Part shown: positions 1 through 6,102 of the stretch, piece by piece
How positions within the stretch are numbered: the stretch's first letter is position 1
Layout of the letters: each line of letters starts with the position of its first letter
NCBI GenBank assembly: GCA_027335965.1
Contig: DAHWGZ010000099.1
Location: forward strand, 1 to 6,360
Source of the DNA: Acidiferrobacter sp.
GTDB taxonomy: Bacteria > Pseudomonadota > Gammaproteobacteria > Acidiferrobacterales > Acidiferrobacteraceae
Length of the DNA: 6,360 nt
Direction of reading: 5' to 3'
The notes under the pieces: model-generated
Database searches by the model: none
Told to the model about the DNA's origin: nothing
Seen by the model: the letters and a program-made list of their open reading frames with translations, nothing else
Program-made: the position numbers and the translations under genes

Positions 1-624
1 GGGACGGTGGTTGTCAACGGATTCGGGGGCGTGCCGCTCATCACGCACGTCACCAGCATGCAAGGCCTCAAGTTTCGGTCGGTGGTTCGGCAACGCACCG
101 ACTACAGCTGCGGGGCGGCGGCGATAGCGACCTTGGCCGATTACGCCTACGGCCGGCATCTGACCGAGGATCAAGTGATCGTCGGGATGCTCAAGGTCAG
201 CAACCGCAAGGTGGTGCAGCAAAAGGGCTTTTCGATGTTGGACATGGCGCGTTATCTGACGCGCCTGGGGCTGCATGGGGCGGGCTACAAGGTGCCGCCG
301 GCCTTGCTCCTAAAGCTCAGGGTGCCGGTCGTGGTGCTGCTCGATATCCAGGGCTACGAGCATTTCGTGGTCCTGAAAGGGGTGGTCAATGGCCGCGCCT
401 ACCTGGCCGATCCGGCGCTTGGCAATCGCAGCCTTTCCATGCGGCGCTTCGTCAAGGATTGGGACGACGTGGTGTTCATTGTCATGGGGCCGCACTACGA
501 GCAACACACGCCGCTACGCCAGGGGCTCAAGACGGCGCGCGTGCATGGCCTCATGACGGCCGTGGAGCGCAATGAAACACGCAATCTGCGGGAGTTCGGC
601 TTTATTCCCGCAACGGATTTCTAA
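1..624 (+). CDS. C39-family cysteine peptidase (FapD-like), 5'-truncated by window edge
   Basis: Probable periplasmic cysteine peptidase of the C39-like type (double-glycine peptidase fold), the family that includes FapD of functional-amyloid operons. Numbering from the GTG at 7, the sequence shows an oxyanion-hole Gln29 six residues before the nucleophile Cys35 (motif RQRTDYSCGAAA), then His119 in GYEHFVVLKG and Asp135 in LADPALG, which gives a complete Cys-His-Asp triad with family-like spacing. The segment KGFSMLDMARYLTRLG (about 73-88) is also typical. The reading frame is open to base 1 and no signal peptide is visible, whereas relatives are exported, so the real start is probably upstream of the window and the GTG at 7 is unlikely to be it. 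A secreted Gly-rich protein follows after 38 bases, which suggests an operon and a possible substrate. No ABC-transporter domain is attached, so it is not a bacteriocin exporter. The family call is firm; the exact substrate is inference. Confidence 0.85.
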   Translation, partial: GTVVVNGFGGVPLITHVTSMQGLKFRSVVRQRTDYSCGAAAIATLADYAYGRHLTEDQVIVGMLKVSNRKVVQQKGFSMLDMARYLTRLGLHGAGYKVPPALLLKLRVPVVVLLDIQGYEHFVVLKGVVNGRAYLADPALGNRSLSMRRFVKDWDDVVFIVMGPHYEQHTPLRQGLKTARVHGLMTAVERNETRNLREFGFIPATDF

Positions 625-651
625 CCCGAGAATTTCTGACGACTAGGATGC

Positions 652-658
652 GAGGGAG
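652..658 (+). promoter_or_regulatory. Ribosome binding site that selects the start at 663
   Basis: GAGGGAG lies four bases before the ATG at 663. The in-frame ATG at 648 has only an AGG directly against it, so 663 is the better start. Confidence 0.6.
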
Positions 659-662
659 CAGT

Positions 663-1448
663 ATGGACGCGAGTGGACAGGGGGTTCGTGTTCTTCGGGG
701 CGCGGCGCGGCTCGTGGCGGCCGGGGCGTTTTGCGCAACGACGGTGGCGGCGCACGCGGAGATGCTGCGCGGGCGCGACGTCGGGCTCATAACCGGGCAA
801 GCGCCGCTATCGGCGCGCGCCCTGTCGGCCTTGCGCGGGCGTTATGTGGCCCCCGAGGGCGTGGTGTATTTCGGGCTGCAGATCATAAGCCGCTGGACGC
901 AGGCCAACGGCTCGGGTCTTTCCGTTGGCACCAACGTCAGTCTCGGCGTCGATGGCCATGGCAACCCCCATCTGTCCGTGGGCAGTTTCTCGACCGAGAC
1001 CGGTGGTGCGGGGGGCGCCGGCTCCCCGGGCACCGGCGCCATAAACGGCGACCCGATCTCGGGGGTCTCCGGCATCGGGCAGGGCATCCAGACCACGGGC
1101 GACGGCAATGTCATCAAGAACGCCGCGGTGATCGACGTGACGGCCGTCGGGCCGGATGGACCGCCGCCCTCGGGGCCTTCCGGCCCCCGGAACCTGTCGG
1201 TAAGGGGCGGGGGCGGCCAGGGCCGCATCGCGTTCGGTCCCGACTCGGTGATCGTGGCCATCGATGTGCCGGGACAGGGCGTCATTCAGCAGACGCTCGG
1301 GCCCCAGGGGTTGGGGCAGAGCGCGCAGGTCTTGTCGAGCGCCAACAATGTCCTGAATCAAATGAGCTTGAGTGTCGGGCTTGCGCGCACGGACGGCTTT
1401 TCCGCGGCGCAGCTTGGCGCGATCCTCGGGGCCATGAAGGGGCTTTGA
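663..1448 (+). CDS. Secreted Gly-rich protein of unknown family, candidate exported matrix protein
   Basis: I do not recognise a named family. Starting at 663 the product is 261 residues. A Sec signal peptide is visible: basic residues at 9-16, a hydrophobic stretch at 17-30 and a likely cut after AHA at 32. The mature part opens with a motif-like block, LSALRGRYVAPEGVVYFG (54-71), followed by W78. Next come short alternating polar/hydrophobic strands (84-110), a Gly/Ala/Ser/Pro-rich linker (114-140), a GQGIQTTGDGN segment (139-149), a Pro/Gly linker, and an Asn/Gln/Ser-containing tail with NNVLNQMSLSVGL. There is no cysteine after the signal peptide and no transmembrane segment. It sits between a C39 peptidase and, further on, an outer-membrane barrel, the positions where amyloid or matrix substrates lie in Fap-type loci, so an exported structural protein is a reasonable inference. 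The alternative is a periplasmic accessory protein. An in-frame start at 648 would add five residues. Confidence 0.78.
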   Translation: MDASGQGVRVLRGAARLVAAGAFCATTVAAHAEMLRGRDVGLITGQAPLSARALSALRGRYVAPEGVVYFGLQIISRWTQANGSGLSVGTNVSLGVDGHGNPHLSVGSFSTETGGAGGAGSPGTGAINGDPISGVSGIGQGIQTTGDGNVIKNAAVIDVTAVGPDGPPPSGPSGPRNLSVRGGGGQGRIAFGPDSVIVAIDVPGQGVIQQTLGPQGLGQSAQVLSSANNVLNQMSLSVGLARTDGFSAAQLGAILGAMKGL

Positions 1449-1463
1449 CGGATTTTGAGAGAA

Positions 1464-1489
1464 GGCCGAGCCCCCATGGAGGGGCGGCC
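1464..1489 (+). terminator. GC-rich hairpin after the Gly-rich protein gene, possible terminator or attenuator
   Basis: GGCC (1464-1467) and GCCCC (1470-1474) pair with GGGGC (1481-1485) and GGCC (1486-1489), giving nine base pairs with a two-base bulge and the loop CATGGA. It begins 15 bases after the stop at 1446-1448. No T tract follows, so it is not a classical intrinsic terminator. A 10-base perfect palindrome, GGCCATGGCC (1486-1495), overlaps the right arm. Confidence 0.35.
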
Positions 1490-1574
1490 ATGGCCACGGG
1501 AATCTCGGGATAGGGGCATGGCTCGTCAATCGGTGGGGGAGGAAGGGGCGCGCAGGCGCCGCGGCGGGCAGGCC

Positions 1575-2321
1575 ATGGGCGCCGACGAGACGACGATGCG
1601 GGTTTTGGTGTTGACCGGGGCGCGTCCCGACATCATAAAAAGCGCAAGCGTCATGCATTCCCGCGAGGCCGAGGGCCGTCGGACCTTTCTTGTCCACGGC
1701 GGCCCACATGACAGGGCGCTTCCGGCGCTCTGTCGGTTCCTTGAGATGCCGCCGTTTGCCACCGTGCGCCTGGGGTCGCGTGGCCCGCGGCTTGCCGAAT
1801 GGCATGCGCGGCAGCTCGAGGCGCCAGACCCGGTGATCGCGCGCGCGCGACCCGATGCCATGGTGGTCCAAGGCGACACCACGACCGCGCTCGCGGGCGC
1901 GCTCCTCGGCTTCCACCATCGCGTGACCCGTCGCGAACGTCTCGACGGCGCATCGTTGCTCGGCATCTCCGCCATGGCGCCGGTGCTCCTCATGGGCTGG
2001 CTCGTGCCCCACCTCCTGTGGTTGTGCGGCGACAACGGCAGCGGTCTTTTGCTCATGCTGGCGGTGGTGCGCCATGGGATGTTCGGCCATGCCGCGGCGT
2101 TCCATGGGATCGCCTCGGCCTTGCGCCTGGATGGGGAGCGCGACAAGGCCAAGGGCGTACCGCTCATTCTCGTGGGGTTCTTCGTGTCCACTTTCGCGTC
2201 GACCGCGGGGTTTTTGGCAGCCATGGGCGACATGCCGCGGCCGCGCCGCATCCAATGGCGCAAGACGCCCCGTGACCGTGACCGGGCGCCTGGCGCGCCC
2301 GACCCGGCGACGCGCCCTTGA
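1575..2321 (+). pseudogene. Chimeric remnant: WecB-like epimerase N-terminus joined to a membrane-protein tail
   Basis: Residues encoded from the ATG at 1596 to about 1920 resemble the first ~110 residues of non-hydrolysing UDP-N-acetylglucosamine 2-epimerase: MRVLVLTGARPDIIK at the start, and PDAMVVQGDTTTALAGALLGFHHR matching the family's PD-x-V-x-V-x-GDTTT-T-x-A signature. The family continues with a VEAGLRT block carrying catalytic residues and another ~250 residues, all absent here. From about 1923 the same frame encodes an unrelated hydrophobic tail with three possible membrane segments (near 1974-2030, 2040-2085 and 2157-2225). Its layout faintly resembles the end of membrane fatty-acid desaturases, including an R-x5-H pattern in AVVRHGMFGH, but the HxxHH box is missing, so that is a guess. 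The start is uncertain: ATGs at 1518, 1575 and 1596 all lack a convincing ribosome binding site. The frame is open, but the product cannot be a working epimerase. A natural fusion is less likely than decay by deletion. Confidence 0.55.
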
Positions 2322-2331
2322 GGGGGCCACC

Positions 2332-3315
2332 GTGCTGATTCTACTCGCAGCCGCGACGACCATCCTCGTGCTGCTCCCGTTCACCCCGACCGCGGGCCTG
2401 TTCCTGCGTCGCCGCCAGACCCTCGGGCCGTCCCCGCCATCCGAGGGGGCTTACGCGCCATCCGAGGGGGCTTGCGCGCCGGATCGTCTCGCGCGCAACC
2501 TGATCACAAAGCTCCGCGCGCGCGTGGGGCTGATCGCGCAAGCCGTGGTCACGGTATTCGAAGGCCTCCTGGATGACGAGCCGCTTTTGATCCCGCCGGC
2601 CTCCATGCGCCGGGCGCCCACGGAGTGTGCCACGAAGATGCGCTATGCCCTGGCCGACGCGGTCTTTCCGGAAGCCCTTGCACGCGACAAGGAGATTGCC
2701 GCAAAAGGGGCGTTGCTGGCGGGGGAAAACGGCCGCTACCGCGCCCTGTACGCGGCCGACGCCTTGCGCGTCAGCCGGAGCTCCACGATCGTTCGGTGGT
2801 GTCATGCTGATACCCACTTGAAAGTGGACAAGGGTTGCCGGATACTCGGCCGGGCATCGGCCAACAAAACGATAAAAGTCGACGCGCCATGCCTGTTTGG
2901 GACTCTGACGGCTCCAATGATTTTGATAGGGCCGGCAAAGCCGCGGACGGGCGGCGCCAAGGCGGGGGATTTGGCATCGGCCAAGGGCGCGAATCATGTG
3001 GCCCGGGGGGCCTGTGTCGCTGGCCGCGGGGACAAGATTGCAGCGATCGATCAAGGCGTGCGGGCGATTGTCTGTCGGCGCCGGTAGCGTCATAGAAAAG
3101 GCGCTCGTGCGCGAGGGTGACATCGTCATGGAGCCAGACTGCCTGATAGGGGGTCCCATATCGCCTCCGGCGATGTCCGCATCGCCGGGGGCTGCGAGGT
3201 AGGGCGGTCGGGTCATCCGGGGTCCGTGGTCGGCGAGGATGTCGAGATCGCCGCGCCCGCCGTGATCCACGGGGCCGTGCACGCGCGTCGCGGCGGAAAT
3301 ATTACAGAAAGTTAA
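2332..3315 (+). pseudogene. Frameshifted bactofilin-like membrane protein of an exopolysaccharide locus
   Basis: GTG at 2332 has a good site, GAGGGGG (2320-2326), five bases upstream and begins with a signal-anchor, LILLAAATTILVLLPF, followed by an RRR stop. A middle domain leads to a repetitive hexapeptide-like region from about residue 135 (YRALYAADALRVS, then STIVRWCHAD, LKVDKGCRILGRASA), typical of polymer-forming (bactofilin-like) proteins in polysaccharide loci. The frame as written stops at 3085-3087 (TAG). The same kind of repeat continues in the +1 frame from about 3010 (RLSVGAGSVIEKALVREGDI) to about 3150. It then returns to the original frame (SHIASGDVRIAGGCEVGR, then VVGEDVEIAAPAVIHGAVHA) and ends at TAA 3313-3315. 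The switches fall at a six-G tract (3005-3010) and a five-G tract (3149-3153), consistent with one G gained and one lost. Read through, the product would be about 327 residues. This could be real decay, slippage or sequencing error; family identity is by pattern recognition. Confidence 0.65.
2437..2478 (+). repeat. Two tandem 21-bp direct repeats
   Basis: Two 21-base units (2437-2457 and 2458-2478) differ at a single base (A versus G in the TTRCGCG part). They are in frame and encode PSEGAYA and PSEGACA, just after the membrane anchor of the bactofilin-like gene. This is a typical replication-slippage duplication within a linker. Confidence 0.85.
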
Positions 3316-3332
3316 AGAACTATAAATAAAAC
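3295..3332 (+). promoter_or_regulatory. AT-rich promoter-like island upstream of the beta-barrel gene
   Basis: In otherwise GC-rich DNA, bases 3297-3332 are mostly A and T. TATAAA at 3321-3326 is a good -10 candidate. No TTGACA-like -35 lies 16-18 bases before it, as expected for an activator-dependent promoter. A small dyad, AGTT-AAAG-AACT (3310-3321), lies directly upstream. The patch overlaps the end of the decayed bactofilin-like frame, and the start codon it would serve is at 3397, giving a leader of about 65 bases. The neighbouring VpsR-like regulator is a plausible activator, by inference only. Confidence 0.4.
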
Positions 3333-3396
3333 ACTGGGGGGCGGGTATCGCGGGTGGCTCCCAATCCCCACCACGCTAGATCTAAGGAGCATCACT

Positions 3397-4467
3397 GTGC
3401 GCACGCGATCCTATCATCCGGCTTTCGTGGCGCTTGCCGTGGCATGCGCCTGGACCCCGCAGGCCTGGGCGGGGACGTCTCCTACTGGTCCGCTCGATGT
3501 CCAGCACAAACCCGGGGCCCAGGAGAGTGTGCAGGCGGTCTATCGCCAGCAAAATGCCCTGTTCAAGGCCGGGCAGTGGATCCTGCAGCCTGGGGTGAGC
3601 TACGCCTACTCGGACAGCAATGCCTTGACCCTGAACGGGTTCCTGGCCCTGGGGGCGATCTTTCTCGGACAGATCAATGTGAGCAAGGTGCAAAGCAATA
3701 TCGAGACCTTGTCGCTCCAGACCAGCTATGCCCCCACGAATGACCTCGAACGGTCGGTGACCGTACCCTACCATGCCCGGCAAAGCACGTATGTGTCGGT
3801 GGGCGTCAATAGCTCGAGCCTGCAGGCGAGCCAGCAGGACGTGGCCAACAAGGGCCAGATCGGGGATGCCAGCGCCGCGCTGTACTATCAGATTTCGGGG
3901 ACCAGCGGGGGTGCCGCGACCATCTGGAACCTGAGCGCCAAGGCGCCGACCGGGCGCGGGCCCTACGGTATTCCGGTGGTGACGCAGGCGCAGAACAACA
4001 ACCTGAGCTATCCCGAGTCCTTGCCGACCGGCAATGGGGTGTGGTCGGTGTCGACGGGCCTGTCCTTCATAAAGCCGGTCAGTCCCGCGATCCTCTTTGG
4101 CAGCGTGAGCTACACTTACAATATCCCGCGCAGCTTCGGCAACATTTCGAGCACCACGATACCCCAGCCCGGACAGGTCGCCGGCGGCAACTCCGTGAGT
4201 TTCGGGGGCGGCACCGCCTTTGCGCTCAATCGGCGCGTGAGTCTCACGCTGTCCATGGCGGAGACCTTCATCGCCGAGACGCGCATAAAGCCCGCGGGCG
4301 GCGCCTGGCAGGCGGTGGTCGGCAGCAGCGGCAACGCCGCGGTCTTGAATCTGGGCATGTCCTATGCCGACAGCCGCCGGGTGACGGTCGTCACCAACGT
4401 GGCCGTGGGATTGACCAAGGACGCCCCCAATATCGATCTCAGCGTGACGGTGCCCACGACGTTTTGA
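3397..4467 (+). CDS. FapF-like outer-membrane beta-barrel (transporter family)
   Basis: A 356-residue protein with a Sec signal peptide (hydrophobic 9-19, cut after AWA at 25). A short helix-prone segment at about 35-52 (ESVQAVYRQQNALFKAG) follows, then WILQPGVSYAYSDSNALTLN, a signature-like entry into the barrel seen in FapF-type and MetA-pathway-like outer-membrane proteins. The remainder is alternating amphipathic strands rich in Ser, Thr, Gly, Asn and Tyr with almost no Cys, and the chain ends in Phe, the usual C-terminal signal for BAM-mediated insertion. In FapF the N-terminal helices plug a pore that exports amyloid subunits; this plug region is shorter here. The GTG start is supported by TAAGGAG (3383-3389) seven bases upstream. 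Its place beyond the peptidase and secreted protein supports an export role for that protein. The alternative is a generic channel for small molecules. The barrel call is firm, the Fap-like role moderate. Confidence 0.83.
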   Translation: MRTRSYHPAFVALAVACAWTPQAWAGTSPTGPLDVQHKPGAQESVQAVYRQQNALFKAGQWILQPGVSYAYSDSNALTLNGFLALGAIFLGQINVSKVQSNIETLSLQTSYAPTNDLERSVTVPYHARQSTYVSVGVNSSSLQASQQDVANKGQIGDASAALYYQISGTSGGAATIWNLSAKAPTGRGPYGIPVVTQAQNNNLSYPESLPTGNGVWSVSTGLSFIKPVSPAILFGSVSYTYNIPRSFGNISSTTIPQPGQVAGGNSVSFGGGTAFALNRRVSLTLSMAETFIAETRIKPAGGAWQAVVGSSGNAAVLNLGMSYADSRRVTVVTNVAVGLTKDAPNIDLSVTVPTTF

Positions 4468-4482
4468 CGACCGGAGGACGCG

Positions 4483-4526
4483 CGATGGGTCGGAGCGGGC
4501 GCCCCCGGTGGATCATCGGCCCATCG
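4483..4526 (+). other. Long imperfect hairpin just after the barrel gene
   Basis: CGATGGGTC (4483-4491) pairs with GGCCCATCG (4518-4526), nine pairs including one G-U. The enclosed 26 bases contain the palindrome GGGCGCCC (4497-4504). It starts 15 bases after the stop codon and has no T tract. It may protect or partly terminate the barrel mRNA. Confidence 0.35.
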
Positions 4527-4583
4527 GCGCGGGAGGCGGGCGCAAGGGACGCGCCGAGCGTGGGCGCAAGACCGGTCGCGAGT

Positions 4584-4603
4584 CGAGGCATGAGCATGCC
4601 TTG
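4584..4603 (+). other. Compact hairpin in the leader of the regulator gene
   Basis: CGAGGCAT (4584-4591) and ATGCCTTG (4596-4603) form eight pairs, one of them G-U, around the tetraloop GAGC. It lies about 50 bases before the regulator start. As DNA, its AGGCAT-GAGC-ATGCCT core is also a perfect 6-base-arm dyad that a dimeric protein could bind. No T tract follows, so it is not an intrinsic terminator. Confidence 0.35.
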
Positions 4604-4643
4604 GTGATCCACGCAGGCCCAATCCAGGTCTGGAAAGGCGGGA

Positions 4644-4670
4644 AGGAGGCGAGATGCCAGAAGCAAGGAG
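4644..4670 (+). promoter_or_regulatory. Two ribosome binding sites serving two possible starts of the regulator
   Basis: AGGAGG (4644-4649) lies four bases before the ATG at 4654, and AAGGAG (4665-4670) lies four bases before an in-frame ATG at 4675. Either could be used; the proteins would differ by seven residues. Confidence 0.55.
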
Positions 4671-6078
4671 CGGTATGGATACCGAACAGGCCGGGTTTCG
4701 TGTCAGCCGGGGGACCGAAACCCGCGCGTTGCTCGTCTATTGCGCCGCGAAGACCCTGCCGTTCCGTGAAGCGGATATCACAAGCCAGGGGTGGAGCCTC
4801 ACGCGCGTCGGGGCGTGGGCGGCGGCGCGCGGCTACATGGATCGCCTGGGGGCCGGCGTCGGCATCGTGTGTCTGCAGGACACCAGCGATAAGGCGGTCG
4901 CGGAAGCCGAGGCCCTGCTCGGTTATGGCCACAATCGTTTTCGGTGGATTGCGATCCTCGATCTCGCGTTTCTGAAAAGCGCGGTCGCCAATCATCTCAT
5001 CAGCGAGTGTTGTCTCGACTTTCATGTGGCGCCGGTGGATGTGCCGCGGCTTTTGCACAGCCTCGGTCACGCCTTGGGGATGGCGCACCTGAGCCGCAGC
5101 CGGGGCGACGGCGTTTCCGAAAACCGTTTCGAAAAAAGCATCATAGGCGCAAGCCAGGCGATGAAGGCGACGATTCAGCGGATCGCCAAGATCAGCCAAT
5201 CGGACGCGCCGGTCCTGATTCAGGGCGAGACCGGCACCGGCAAGGAGCTGTGCGCCCTGGCGGTGCATGCCCATTCGGGGCGTGGCGCGCGCCCGTTCGT
5301 GGCGGTCAATTGCGGGGCGCTGCCCGACAAATTGATTCAGTCGGAGCTTTTTGGTCACGAGAAAGGCGCCTTTACGGGCGCGCATCAGCGCAAGATCGGG
5401 CGCATCGAGGCGGCCGAGGGCGGCACGCTTTTCCTAGACGAGATCGGCGATCTGTCGCTCGATCTTCAGGTGAACCTCCTGCGGGTCTTGCAGGGCGGGA
5501 CCTATGAGCGCGTGGGGGGTACCGAGACCATGCGCGCCGACATCCGCGTGATCGCCGCCACGCATGTCGATATGGAAAAGGCGGTGGGGGATAAGCGGTT
5601 TCGCGAGGACCTCTACTACCGCTTGAACGTTCTGAATCTGGACGTGCCGCCGTTGCGCAGCCGCGATGGCGACGTGGCGCTGCTCGCCCGCCATTGGTTC
5701 GACATGTTCGCCGCGGAAAGAAACCCGCAGGTGCGCGGCTTCAGCCGCGATGCCCTGGCGGCCTTGAGTCGGCACCACTGGCCTGGAAACGTGCGCGAAC
5801 TCATCAACCGGATCCGGCGCGCGATGGTGATGTGCGAGCGCCAACTCATCGGCCCGGAGGATCTGGGTCTTGACTCTGTCGAGCCCCACCGCGATATCCC
5901 CATCGAGGAGACCTTAGCCGAGGCGCGTGAGCGGGCCGAGCGCGAGGCGATCGGCGAGGCCGTCGGCAGATGCGCGGGAAACCTGTCGCGCGCGGCGCGA
6001 TCGTTGGGGGTGTCGCGCGTCACGCTCTACCGCCTGCTTGACAAATATCAGATCCCCCATCGCCCGCCGCGGGCCTGA
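4654..6078 (+). CDS. VpsR-like AAA+ enhancer-binding transcriptional regulator
   Basis: A 474-residue transcription activator with three domains. Residues about 22-150 resemble the VpsR N-terminal domain, a divergent receiver; D76 in CLQD is the candidate acceptor position, and most other receiver landmarks are not obvious. The AAA+ domain runs from about 163 (IIGAS) to 400, with Walker A GETGTGKE (191-198), an intact GAFTGA loop (238-243), Walker B GGTLFLDE (256-263) and WPGNVREL (376-383). A Fis-type helix-turn-helix, NLSRAARSLGVSRVTLYRLL (443-462), ends the protein. In Vibrio cholerae, VpsR activates biofilm matrix genes with c-di-GMP and works with sigma-70. Here the complete GAFTGA motif would also permit sigma-54 contact. 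Its position directly after the barrel gene suggests local control of the export module. The first start is used here; the ATG at 4675 is an alternative. No frameshift or missing catalytic motif is seen. Confidence 0.92.
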   Translation: MPEARSGMDTEQAGFRVSRGTETRALLVYCAAKTLPFREADITSQGWSLTRVGAWAAARGYMDRLGAGVGIVCLQDTSDKAVAEAEALLGYGHNRFRWIAILDLAFLKSAVANHLISECCLDFHVAPVDVPRLLHSLGHALGMAHLSRSRGDGVSENRFEKSIIGASQAMKATIQRIAKISQSDAPVLIQGETGTGKELCALAVHAHSGRGARPFVAVNCGALPDKLIQSELFGHEKGAFTGAHQRKIGRIEAAEGGTLFLDEIGDLSLDLQVNLLRVLQGGTYERVGGTETMRADIRVIAATHVDMEKAVGDKRFREDLYYRLNVLNLDVPPLRSRDGDVALLARHWFDMFAAERNPQVRGFSRDALAALSRHHWPGNVRELINRIRRAMVMCERQLIGPEDLGLDSVEPHRDIPIEETLAEARERAEREAIGEAVGRCAGNLSRAARSLGVSRVTLYRLLDKYQIPHRPPRA

Positions 6079-6086
6079 AGCGGCCC
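6071..6086. terminator. Weak hairpin between convergent genes
   Basis: GGGCC (6071-6075) and GGCCC (6082-6086) flank the regulator's stop codon with a six-base loop. The stem is short and has no T tract on either side, so a terminator role is only possible. The convergent gap itself is just 24 bases. Confidence 0.2.
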
Positions 6087-6102
6087 ACCATCACCGACGC
6101 GG

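Noticed and set aside
731..1513. Alternative plus-strand frame of 260 codons over the secreted-protein gene
   Set aside because: It is very Arg/Gly-rich with no signal peptide or ribosome site, while the frame at 663 has both.
1923..2321. Firm assignment of the membrane tail as a fatty-acid desaturase
   Set aside because: Membrane-segment layout and one R-x5-H pattern are suggestive, but the diagnostic histidine boxes are missing; kept only as a tentative remark.
807..2384. Long open frame on the minus strand (525 codons)
   Set aside because: It is antisense to the Gly-rich protein gene and to the remnants. Its product is Arg/His/Pro-rich with no family motif, as expected for a shadow in GC-rich DNA.
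3335..3372. Possible sigma-54 promoter (GG-N10-GC) and leader riboswitch before the barrel gene
   Set aside because: The GG/GC spacing is met only by chance within a G run and lacks the TGGCA and TTGC contexts. Only a short GGTGG/CCACC pairing is present, with no riboswitch signature.
4513..5385. Minus-strand open frame of 290 codons
   Set aside because: It lies opposite the clearly real VpsR-like gene, has no recognisable domain, and is a codon-bias shadow.
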